Positions 34,975 to 43,900 of a stretch of 64,000 nt of DNA are shown here, in pieces. The stretch is taken from assembly GCF_003386865.1 (NCBI RefSeq), contig NZ_QTUA01000001.1, forward strand, positions 2,108,001 to 2,172,000. Reading direction: 5' to 3'. Made by a program: the position numbers and the translations under genes. A model generated the notes under the pieces. That model was not told the origin of the DNA, did not search any database, and saw only the letters and a list, made by a program, of their open reading frames with translations. Source of the DNA: Calidifontibacter indicus (lineage in GTDB: Bacteria > Actinomycetota > Actinomycetes > Actinomycetales > Dermatophilaceae). Positions within the stretch are counted from its first letter, which is position 1, and every line of letters begins with the position of its first letter.

Positions 34975-37644
34975 GTGAAGCGACTGCTCCTCCTCGACGG
35001 ACATTCCATGGCCTACCGCGCGTTCTTCGCGCTGCCCGCTGAGAACTTCTCGACCACCACCGGGCAGCACACGAACGCCGTCTACGGCTTCACCTCGATG
35101 CTCATCAACGTGCTGCGCGACGAGGAACCCACCCACGTCGGCGTCGCGTTCGACGTGTCGCGGCAGACCTTCCGCACCCAGGAGTACGCCGAGTACAAGG
35201 CCGGACGCTCGGCCACGCCCGACGAGTTCAAGGGGCAGGTGTCGTTGCTGCGCGAGGTGCTCGACGCGTTGCGCATCACCTACGTCGAGGTCGAGGGCTA
35301 CGAGGCCGACGACGTGATCGCGACCCTCACCACACAGGCCGTCGACGGCGGATTCGACGAGGTGCTCATCTGCTCCGGCGACCGCGACGCCCTGCAGCTG
35401 GTCTCCGACAAGGTCACCGTGCTCTACCCGGTGCGCGGGGTGTCCGAGCTGGCCCGTATGACGCCGACGGCCGTCGAGGAGAAGTACGGCGTGCCGCCCG
35501 AGCGCTACAGCGACCTCGCGGCGCTCGTCGGCGAGTCGTCCGACAACCTGCCCGGCGTGCCGGGCGTCGGCCCCAAGACGGCCGCGAAGTGGATCGGCCT
35601 CTACGGCGACCTCACCGGTGTCGTCGCCAACGCCGACCAGATCAAGGGCAAGGCGGGGGAGTCGTTCCGGGCCCACCTCGACGGTGTGTTGCGCAACCGG
35701 CGGCTCAACCAGCTGATTCGCGACCTCGCGCTGCCGAAGACCCCCGACGATCTCGAGCGGCAGGTGTGGGACCGCCAGGAGGTGCACACCGTCTTCGACG
35801 GTCTGGAGTTCAAGGTGCTGCGCGACCGGCTCTTCGCGACGCTCGAGGCCGTCACCGAGGAGGCCGACGAAGGCGTCGAGGTCGACGGGGAAGTGCTCAA
35901 ACCTGCGGACGTCGCTGCGTGGGTCGGCGAGCACCTCGCCGGCACGGCTCCGGTCGGGGTGGAGGTGATCGGGCGCTGGGCCCGCGGACGCGGCGAGGCC
36001 GAAGCGGTCGCGATCAGTGCCGAGCACCGCGCTGCCTACGTCGAACTGTCGAGCCTCGACGAGCCCGGCGAACGGGCGCTGCGCGACTGGCTCGCCGACG
36101 CCTCCCGACCCAAGGTGCTGCACGACGCGAAGCCGCAGGCGCAGGCCCTGGCTACCAGTGGGCTGCCGATCGAGGGCATCGTGTCCGACACCGCGCTGGC
36201 CGCCTACCTGGTGCGTCCCGACCAGCGCTCCTACGACCTCGCCGACCTGGTGCTGCGCTACCTCAAGCGCGAGCTGCGGGCCGACTCCGAGCCGGCCGCG
36301 CAGGGGATGCTCGACTTCGGCGGCACCGACACCGAGGCGCAGGAGGCGATGGTGCGCGCCGCGGCAGTCGCCGAGCTGGCCGGTGCACTCGACACCCAGC
36401 TGCAGGCCACCGGCGGCGCCGAGCTGATGCGCGACCTCGAACTACCGCTCACCGGGGTGCTCGCCCAGATGGAGCGGGTCGGCATCGCCGTCGACACCGA
36501 CGCCATGGAGGGCCTGGAGTCGGAGTACGCCGACGGGGTGCGGGCCGCGCAGCAGGACGCCTACGACGCGATCGGTGGCGAGCAGATCAACCTCGGCTCG
36601 CCCAAGCAGTTGCAGGTGGTGCTGTTCGACCAGCTCGACATGCCGAAGACGAAGAAGACCAAGACCGGCTACACCACCGACGCCGACGCACTCAACGACC
36701 TCTACGCCAAGACCGAGCACCCCTTCCTCGAGGCGCTCCTTCGCCACCGCGACTGGTCACGGCTGCGGGCCACCGTCGAGGGGCTGATGAAGTCGGTGGC
36801 CGACGACGGACGCATCCACACGACCTACCAGCAGACGGTCGCCGCCACCGGGCGGTTGTCATCGGTCGACCCCAACCTGCAGAACATCCCGATCCGCACC
36901 GAGGCCGGACGCCGCGTCCGCGAGGTGTTCGTGGTGGGCGACGGCTACGAGTCGCTGATGTCGGCCGACTACTCCCAGATCGAGATGCGGATCATGGCGC
37001 ACCTGTCCGGCGACAACGGGTTGATCGAGGCGTTCCGCACCGGCGAAGACCTGCACCGGTTCGTCGGCGCGCGGGTCTTCGGCGTGCAACCCGAAGACGT
37101 CACCCTCGAGATGAGGTCGAAGGTCAAGGCGATGAGCTACGGACTCGCTTACGGCCTGTCGGCGTTCGGTCTGTCGAAGCAGTTGACGATCAGCACCGGC
37201 GAGGCGAAGGAGCTGATGGACGAGTACTTCAAGCGGTTCGGCGGAGTGCGCGACTACCTGCGGTCGGTCGTCGAGGATGCGCGGCTCGTCGGCTACACCG
37301 AGACCATGCTCGGTCGCCGCCGCTACCTGCCCGACCTGACATCCGACAACCGTCAGCGCCGCGAGATGGCCGAGCGGATGGCGCTCAACGCGCCGATCCA
37401 GGGGTCTGCCGCCGACGTGATGAAGATGGCGATGCTGGGTGTGCAGCGCGCGCTCGACGACGCCGGGTTGAAGTCACGGATGCTGCTGCAGGTGCACGAC
37501 GAACTCGTGCTCGAGATCGCACCGGGGGAGCGTGACCAGGTTGAGGCGTTGGTGCGCGACCAGATGGGCTCGGCGGTCGCGATGGACGTGCCGCTCGATG
37601 TGAGCATCGGGGTCGGACGGTCGTGGCACGAGGCGGCGCACTGA
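34975..37644 (+). CDS. polA: DNA polymerase I
   Basis: PolA removes RNA primers and fills gaps in replication and repair. The 889-residue protein has an N-terminal 5' nuclease domain (LLLDGHSMAYRAFFALP, then EADDVIATL and ICSGDRDALQLV) and a polymerase domain with motif A DYSQIEMRIMAHLSG, motif B RSKVKAMSYGLAYGLS and motif C LLQVHDELVLEI. The middle 3'-5' exonuclease-like domain lacks the DxE metal residues (VGVEVIGRW), so proofreading is unlikely, as in other actinobacterial PolA. GTG 34975 starts the conserved KRLLLLDGHS. Confidence 0.97.
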   Translation: MKRLLLLDGHSMAYRAFFALPAENFSTTTGQHTNAVYGFTSMLINVLRDEEPTHVGVAFDVSRQTFRTQEYAEYKAGRSATPDEFKGQVSLLREVLDALRITYVEVEGYEADDVIATLTTQAVDGGFDEVLICSGDRDALQLVSDKVTVLYPVRGVSELARMTPTAVEEKYGVPPERYSDLAALVGESSDNLPGVPGVGPKTAAKWIGLYGDLTGVVANADQIKGKAGESFRAHLDGVLRNRRLNQLIRDLALPKTPDDLERQVWDRQEVHTVFDGLEFKVLRDRLFATLEAVTEEADEGVEVDGEVLKPADVAAWVGEHLAGTAPVGVEVIGRWARGRGEAEAVAISAEHRAAYVELSSLDEPGERALRDWLADASRPKVLHDAKPQAQALATSGLPIEGIVSDTALAAYLVRPDQRSYDLADLVLRYLKRELRADSEPAAQGMLDFGGTDTEAQEAMVRAAAVAELAGALDTQLQATGGAELMRDLELPLTGVLAQMERVGIAVDTDAMEGLESEYADGVRAAQQDAYDAIGGEQINLGSPKQLQVVLFDQLDMPKTKKTKTGYTTDADALNDLYAKTEHPFLEALLRHRDWSRLRATVEGLMKSVADDGRIHTTYQQTVAATGRLSSVDPNLQNIPIRTEAGRRVREVFVVGDGYESLMSADYSQIEMRIMAHLSGDNGLIEAFRTGEDLHRFVGARVFGVQPEDVTLEMRSKVKAMSYGLAYGLSAFGLSKQLTISTGEAKELMDEYFKRFGGVRDYLRSVVEDARLVGYTETMLGRRRYLPDLTSDNRQRREMAERMALNAPIQGSAADVMKMAMLGVQRALDDAGLKSRMLLQVHDELVLEIAPGERDQVEALVRDQMGSAVAMDVPLDVSIGVGRSWHEAAH

Positions 37645-37657
37645 CGCGCCGTCCGAC

Positions 37658-38902
37658 TCAGGTGGTCGCCCGGGAGCGCAGGGTCAACCAGCCGAGCACG
37701 AGCAGCACGGCGGTGTCGGTGGCGATCGTGACCGTCAGCACCTGCGACACCGACGAGGTCGTGAGCACTGCGGCGGCGAGGCAGGCCGCGCCCACCCAGA
37801 GGGGCGCAACGGCGGCGTAGCGGCGGTGCGCGATCAGCCGGAACACCATGACGTTGATCAACGACAGCACGGTGCCGAGCAGGCTGAACGCCCAGAGCGA
37901 GCCGGCGACCTCCTCGTACTTCGGCCCGCCGACGACCGTCAACGCCAGCCCGGGCAGCAACAGCACACCACCGGCGATCAGGAGTCCCAGGCCGACGACG
38001 ACTCCGGCTGCCTTCAGCACGACCTGTGCCGAATCGCTGCGCACCATCGACGGGAACGCGACCGCGATGACGAATTGCGGCAGGAACAGCACGGCCTTGG
38101 TGACGATCAGTCCGGCTGCGTACAGGCCGCTGTCGTGCCCTTCGAGCACGTGGCGCACGAGCAGCACGTCGCAGTTCGACAGCACGAGCAGCGCCAGCAG
38201 CATGTGGCTGTCGTGCAGGGCCGACGATCTGGTGCTCGGCTCCTCGGACGGCGCGGGGGCCTCCCGGTCGTCGGCGAGCACCCTGTTGGTCACCGTCAGC
38301 CAGGCGATCGTCATCGGCACCGCCGCGCCGGCGGCCACTCCGAACAGGGCGCCGGTCGGGGTCGGCCAGATCAGGATGGCGCCGCCGCCCACCACCAACC
38401 GGCTGATCCCGGAGCTCAACTGGACGGCGGCGAACGAGGTCCAGCGCTCGCGGCCCTGCAGGATGCCGACGGCCGAGCCGCTCACCGCCAGGAAGCCGGC
38501 TGCCAACGTCGTCAGCACGACCGGCAGCGGTCCGTCGAGATCGAGCACCCGGGCGACGACCGGGCTGATGGCCGTGCCGAGCACGACCAGAGCGGCCAGC
38601 GCAATGAGTCCCCGGCGCAGCGACCGGCGGGTCTGACCGCGTCCGGTGTGGGTCGCCGCCTCGCGCGCCGCGTTGGCCTGGAGACCGACCGCGACCACGT
38701 CGACGACCAGCAGCAGGCCGAGCAACGCCCCGACCTGCCCGTAGGACGCCGGAATCATCGATCGGGCGGCGAGCACCACGAAGCCGTACGCGCACACATT
38801 GCCGAGCGTCATCGCGAGCGCCACGACGGCGGCGGAGCCTCCTGTGGTCGTGGTCTGCGCGCTGGTCGACGTGTCTGCGGCGGGGTTACTGGCGGGTTTC
38901 AT
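37658..38902 (-). CDS. Wzx-like polysaccharide flippase
   Basis: The 414-residue integral membrane protein has about twelve helices and the layout of the polysaccharide biosynthesis / MOP flippase superfamily, beginning AMTLGNVCAYGFVVLAARSM and with LVLSNCDVLLVRHVLEG in the middle. It probably moves a lipid-linked sugar across the membrane, in keeping with the glycan genes that follow. It is tail to tail with polA (13-bp gap) and head to head with the acyltransferase gene (19 nt between starts). Confidence 0.82.
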   Translation of the reverse strand: MKPASNPAADTSTSAQTTTTGGSAAVVALAMTLGNVCAYGFVVLAARSMIPASYGQVGALLGLLLVVDVVAVGLQANAAREAATHTGRGQTRRSLRRGLIALAALVVLGTAISPVVARVLDLDGPLPVVLTTLAAGFLAVSGSAVGILQGRERWTSFAAVQLSSGISRLVVGGGAILIWPTPTGALFGVAAGAAVPMTIAWLTVTNRVLADDREAPAPSEEPSTRSSALHDSHMLLALLVLSNCDVLLVRHVLEGHDSGLYAAGLIVTKAVLFLPQFVIAVAFPSMVRSDSAQVVLKAAGVVVGLGLLIAGGVLLLPGLALTVVGGPKYEEVAGSLWAFSLLGTVLSLINVMVFRLIAHRRYAAVAPLWVGAACLAAAVLTTSSVSQVLTVTIATDTAVLLVLGWLTLRSRATT

Positions 38903-38909
38903 CGGTCCC

Positions 38910-38915
38910 TACAAT
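38910..38915 (+). promoter_or_regulatory. -10 box of the acyltransferase gene (leaderless)
   Basis: TACAAT is one base from TATAAT and ends 6 nt before the ATG at 38922. It lies in the 19-nt gap between two divergent start codons. Confidence 0.6.
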
Positions 38916-38921
38916 TCCAGG

Positions 38922-40022
38922 ATGCAGTCCAGCCCAAGCACAGCGCGCAGCGAGGCGCACCGCAAGGCCTTCGACGTTGTCGGTTTGTACGGCGACCCGA
39001 GCGTGGCGTGGAGCATCATGTTGGTCGCCGAGTTGCACGCACCCGGCTCCCCGGACGACTATCGTGCCGGGCTCGCCGCCCTGGTCGCGAAGTCGCCCGA
39101 CTGCGGCCCGCCGCCGAGCTGGGACGTCGTCGACGAAGACGCATGGCAGGCGCAACTGCACACCATGGGCACGCGGCTGTACGTCGAGACCGAACCGCTG
39201 GTGCGAGGGGCGTCGACGGCTGACGGACGGTTCGTGGCGGTCGCGGCTCATCACGGGGTGGTCGACGGGCTCGGGCTGCTCGCCCTCATGGGCGCACTGA
39301 CCGGTGAAGACCTGCGATCGGGCGTTCGGGGCGTCGACCCCTCGTCGGCCGACCGCTCGTCGTTCCTGGGCAACGCCGTCAAGCACGTCGGGTCGGCGTT
39401 GGTGCGCCCGCCCAGACGCTTCCGCGCCGTCGACCCGGACAAGAGTCGCGCGGGTGAATGGTTGGTCGCGCGGAACCTGCCCAAGGGTATCGACAGTTCG
39501 CGGCTCATCGCGGCGTCGTGCCGTGCGTTGGAGCAGTGGGGGGCGACCGGTGGACGGCGCAACCCAGTGGCGGTCGCTGTCGGCGCATCGCGTCGGTCGG
39601 GTGACGCTCCGGCGCCCGACCGCGACACCGTATTGCTGCGCCTGGTCGGATCGGACTTCACCGACCCGGTCACGGTACGGAACCAATTGCGTGCTGCCAC
39701 ACCGGAACCCGACTCCCCGACGACGAGCGCCGGGGGCATCGGCCCGCTGGTCGCGAAGGCGCTCGCCGGACGGCTCGGAAGCACCGTGTTGGTGTCGAAC
39801 CTCGGCATCATCGAAGGTTCGCAGCGGATCGAGCGGCTCTGGCTCTACCCGGCAGTCAATGGACCGTGTGGTGTGGCGGTCGGATCGTTGACGGTCGACG
39901 GCAAGGCCACGCTCACCGTCCGGGTGGCTCGCCGTGACTTCAGCTCGGCCGCCGCCGAGCGGCTGACCGAGACCTTCGTGCAGGCGATCGAGTCGGTGTC
40001 CGCTCAGCAACGAGCCCGCTGA
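38922..40022 (+). CDS. CoA-dependent acyltransferase-fold protein (HHxxxDG)
   Basis: The 366-residue protein carries HHGVVDG at 110-116, the HHxxxDG catalytic motif of the condensation-domain / CoA-acyltransferase superfamily (NRPS C domains, PapA, wax ester synthases). A later LVSNLGIIEG strand and a GVAVGSLTVDGKATLTVRV segment fit the C-terminal half of that fold. It is shorter than NRPS C domains (about 450) and has no carrier domain. With a flippase and glycosyltransferases beside it, O-acylation of a sugar or lipid is a reasonable inference; the substrate is unknown. Confidence 0.7.
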   Translation: MQSSPSTARSEAHRKAFDVVGLYGDPSVAWSIMLVAELHAPGSPDDYRAGLAALVAKSPDCGPPPSWDVVDEDAWQAQLHTMGTRLYVETEPLVRGASTADGRFVAVAAHHGVVDGLGLLALMGALTGEDLRSGVRGVDPSSADRSSFLGNAVKHVGSALVRPPRRFRAVDPDKSRAGEWLVARNLPKGIDSSRLIAASCRALEQWGATGGRRNPVAVAVGASRRSGDAPAPDRDTVLLRLVGSDFTDPVTVRNQLRAATPEPDSPTTSAGGIGPLVAKALAGRLGSTVLVSNLGIIEGSQRIERLWLYPAVNGPCGVAVGSLTVDGKATLTVRVARRDFSSAAAERLTETFVQAIESVSAQQRAR

Positions 40023-40028
40023 CCGACC

Positions 40029-40100
40029 GAGCAACTGGCTGAGCAACCGACTGAGCAACCGACTGAGCAACCGGCTGAGCAACCGACTGAGCAACCGACT
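40029..40100. repeat. 12-bp tandem repeat, six copies
   Basis: Six exact-length units of gagcaaccgact (first unit gagcaactggct, fourth gagcaaccggct) fill 72 bp between the convergent acyltransferase and methyltransferase genes. The last base belongs to the methyltransferase stop codon. Units are uninterrupted, so copy number could vary. Confidence 0.9.
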
Positions 40101-40816
40101 CAGAACGGGTCCGCGGTGCCCGTGTGACCGAACTTCTCGGCGACGCCGTTCAGCCGGGCACGTAGCAGCACCTTGATGCCGACGTTGCGCGCCCACCACG
40201 GCAGCTGCGCCAGGATGCGTCGTCGGTCGGCGGCGTCGGGTGTGCCGACCTCGAATCGCGCGAGTGAGGTGCTGCGGTCGAGGTAACGCAGCGAATGCCC
40301 CGGCGCGACGTGCGCGAGGATCGCGCTGGTCACGCCGATCGAGGAGAAGCAGTCGTGGATGAGCACGTTCCCGCCGGTGGGCACATGCTCGGCCCACCGC
40401 AGGTCGTCGGTCACCGTCCAGTAGTCGTGCTTGCCGTCGATGTAGAGCAGGTCGATCTGCTCGTCCCACTGCGGGCGCAGCTGAGTGGAGTACTCGGCGC
40501 GCAGCGTGACGACGTCGTTCAGTCCGGCGCGCTCGATGTTGCCCTCGAAGATGGAACGGGTCGAGGGACCACCGAACAGGCGGCCCTCCACGAAGGGGTC
40601 GACGGCGGTGACCGTCGCGCCGACGTTCTGCGCGGCCGTACCGAGGATCACGGTCGAGCGGCCGCAGTGGCTGCCGATCTCGAGAATCGACTGGCCGGGG
40701 CCGAGTGCGGAAGCCGCATTCCAGAGCATCTCCGCCTGGCCGCGGGTCATCCAACCCTTGATGCCTTCCGCGAGCTGCCACGCGTCTTCGAATGTCTTGG
40801 TGGTCGAGTCGGTCAT
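40100..40816 (-). CDS. class I SAM-dependent methyltransferase
   Basis: The 238-residue protein has the SAM-binding motif I ILEIGSHCGRSTVILG (about 44-59), an acidic DPF motif after the second strand, and LLYIDGKHDYWTVTDDL, all typical of the Methyltransf_24/TylF-like family that often methylates sugars. The ATG at 40816 follows an AG-rich ribosome site. It converges on the tandem repeat and is divergent from the AftD-like gene. Confidence 0.85.
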   Translation of the reverse strand: MTDSTTKTFEDAWQLAEGIKGWMTRGQAEMLWNAASALGPGQSILEIGSHCGRSTVILGTAAQNVGATVTAVDPFVEGRLFGGPSTRSIFEGNIERAGLNDVVTLRAEYSTQLRPQWDEQIDLLYIDGKHDYWTVTDDLRWAEHVPTGGNVLIHDCFSSIGVTSAILAHVAPGHSLRYLDRSTSLARFEVGTPDAADRRRILAQLPWWARNVGIKVLLRARLNGVAEKFGHTGTADPF

Positions 40817-40845
40817 GCTCTTCTCTTGCTCGCTCGGGAACGTCC

Positions 40846-40861
40846 CAGGCAATATTACCTG
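40846..40861. promoter_or_regulatory. AT-centred palindrome between the methyltransferase and AftD-like genes
   Basis: caggcaatattacctg is a 16-bp palindrome with one mismatched pair (14 of 16 bases symmetric) and an AATATT centre in otherwise GC-rich DNA. On the minus strand it contains TAATAT, a good -10 box 36 nt before the methyltransferase start. It may be an operator, the promoter core, or both. Confidence 0.4.
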
Positions 40862-40970
40862 CCAGTAGCTTCCGGGACCAGGTTCCCGCCGCGGCCTTCG
40901 TGAACGGATAGCCTGAGCCTTCGTCCGGAGCCACAGGAGCTCACCCCCGTCGTCACCGAAGGAGAGCGTT

Positions 40971-43900
40971 TTGCCACGATCGGCAAGTATCGGCTCTCCT
41001 GACGTTTCCCGCACCACCGACGACAGCAGCGACTCTTACCCGCACCTCGGCCGTTGGTTGCATGCACTGGTGCTGGTGGCCATCACCTTCATCTGCCTCG
41101 CCCAGTCGCCCGGCGTCACCACGTTCGACACGAAGCTCGACCTCACACAGGACCCCGGCTCGTTCATGCGGCAGACGCTGACCGTCTGGACGCCCGACAT
41201 CAACATGGGGTCGCTGCAGAACCAGGCCTACGGCTATCTGTTCCCGACCGGGCCGTATTACCTGCTCGGCGATCTGATCGGTGCGCCGATGTGGCTGTGG
41301 CAGCGACTGTGGTCGCTGTTGATCCTCGTGATCGCGTTCGAAGGAATGCGCTTGGTCTTGCGCGCGCTCGGCGGCTCCACCCCGGTGGTGGCCATCGTCG
41401 CGGCGTCGTCGTACGCCTTCGCGCCCCGGGTGCTGGGCACCGTCGGTGTGCTGAGTGGGCAGACACTCCCGGGGGCGGTGCTGCCCTGGACGGTGCTGCC
41501 GCTGGTGTTGGCCCACCAGGGACGGCTCGGGTGGCGGCGGGCCGTCGTGCTCTCGGCAGCGACCGTGCCGTTCATGGGCGGCGTCAACGCGACCGAGGTC
41601 ATGCTCGTGCTGCTCCTGCCGGGCCTGCTGGTGCTGATGTCCGGTGGGTCGTGGCGCAGCAGGTGGCGCCGCACGGCCGCCTGGTCGGGACTGATCATCC
41701 TCGTCTGCATCTGGTGGATCGGTCCGCTGCTGGTGCTCGGCACCTACGCGCCACCCTTCCTCGACTATGTGGAGTCGGCGCGCAACACCACGGCACCGGT
41801 CGGCTTCCTCCAATCGGTGCAGGGCACCACCCACTGGCTGAGTTACCTCGATCCGGTCGACTCCGACTGGTACACCGCCTTCCGGCTCAGCCACGAACCG
41901 GTCTTCCTCGTCGCGAGCGCGGCCGTCGGCATCTGCGGCCTCGTCGGTCTTACCTTGCGCCGCACGCCGCTGCGGCTGCCGTTGGCCGTCGCCGCGTTCG
42001 GGGCGCTCGCGTTCCTCACCCTCGGTCACGGCGGTGTGTCGGGGTCGCCGTTGCAGTCGACGTTCCTGTCCTTCCTCGACGGCGGCGGCGCGCCGTTCCG
42101 CAACATCCACAAGGTCGACCCGCTCGTCAGATTCGCGGTGGCCGTGGGTCTGACGAGCACGATCACGGTGGCCGCACCCCGCGTCCGACGGTTGTTGGGG
42201 TGGGATCAGCACCCCGATCTGCGTCACCTCGCGTCCGGCATCCCTGCCGCTGTGGCGTTCGTGCTGGTGGCGAGCTCGTTGGTGCCGGCCGCGGCGGGGC
42301 AGATGCGCAGCGCGAAGGGGTGGAAGGACATCCCGCAGCCGTGGCTGCAGATGTCCGAGACCCTCCAGAAGCTTCCCGCGGGCGCCCGCACGCTTGTCGT
42401 GCCCGGTGCCGACATCGGCGACCAGACGTGGGGCCGAACGGTCGACGAACTCATCCAGACCTTCCCCGGTGTGAACTGGGCTTCGCGCTCGAAGGTGCCG
42501 CTGGTGTCCAACGGCGGCATCCGGTTCCTCGACGAGGTCGAGAACGCCTTCTGGGCCGGGCGTGGGTCGACCGGGCTCGTCCAAGCGCTCGCTTCCGCCG
42601 GCTTCACCAACATCCTCGTGCGCAACGACATCGCCGCGGAGAACAACGTGCCCGACCCTGACCGGGTGCATCAGGCCATCGCCGGGATGCCCGGTCTGAG
42701 CAAGGTCAAAGCCTTCGGGGTCGGCCAGGGTGGCTACCCGATGGTGGAGTTGTACAGCCTGCGCGGAGCGAGCGGTTCGCCACTGGCCGTACCGATGTCG
42801 CAGACCCGTGTGTTCTACGGCGAAGCGGACAACCTGGTGCGGGCCTACGAGAGCGGCGCGATCCGTGGTGACGAGGTGACGGTGTCGAACGCGCCGGGTG
42901 ACACCCGTGCGCACGTGACCGATACCGCGCCGGCCCGATTGGTGACCGAGGGGTGGTCGCGCCAGGAACGTTCGTTCGCGCGGGTGCACGAATCGCGGTC
43001 GTCGGTGATGACCGAGGACGACGAATTCGGTTCTACCCGAGCACAACACGACTACGGACCGATGAGCGGCACGCAGCAGGCGACGGCGGTCTACTCCGGG
43101 GTGAGTTCGGTGCGGGTCAGCTCGACCGCCGACTCCGCCGGGTCGCTCGGCCCCGTACGGCCCGACCTCGGCGCGTGGGCCGCGGTCGACGGACGCCCCG
43201 ACACCGCCTGGGTCTCGGCGGGCGGCACCGACCCGCGACAGCAGTGGATAGCGGTCGATCTCGACGCCGCGCGCACGCCCGGCAAGGTCGACCTGAAGTT
43301 CCGCGAGTCGGTCGCCGACGTCAAGGTGGTGCGGCTCGTCGCCGACTCCGAGACCAAGACCGTCCGACTCGATGCCACCGGCGCGGGCTCCACGGTGCTC
43401 CAACGCCCGACGAAGCAAGTGAAGGTGGAAGTGGTCACGGCCTCGGGTGCAGGTCAGGTCGGTCTGTCCGACCTGCGCATCGCCGGCCTGTCGCCGCAAC
43501 GCAGCATCCAGGTGCCGACCCTCGTTGACGCCGGCGACAGCCTGGTGTTCACCGACAACCCGGGCCGCACGGTGTGCACCGTGGGTGCGCTCGGCGTCGG
43601 GTGCAACCCGCTGACGTACGTCGGTCCGGACGAGAGCACCGGCATCTCGCGTGATGTCGAGGTGGTGCGTGGTCGACCCGTCACGGTCGACGCGCAGGTC
43701 GTGCCGACCGGGGGAGAGGCGGTCGACAACCTGTTGCTGCCGTTGAAGGACGCCGTGGCGGTGCGGGCCAGCGGGAGCTACGTGACCGACGTCCGCAACA
43801 GCCCGACCCAGGCGGCGGACGGGTCGACCGCAACGACTTGGATCCCGCCGCAGAACGGCACCGTCGAGCCGTGGCTCGACCTTTCGTGGGGTCCTTCGCG

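Noticed and set aside
40026-40102. Tandem repeat as a CRISPR array, or as a leucine-repeat protein on the minus strand
   Set aside because: Units are contiguous with no spacers, and the LLSR-repeat reading only arises because a shadow frame crosses the repeat.
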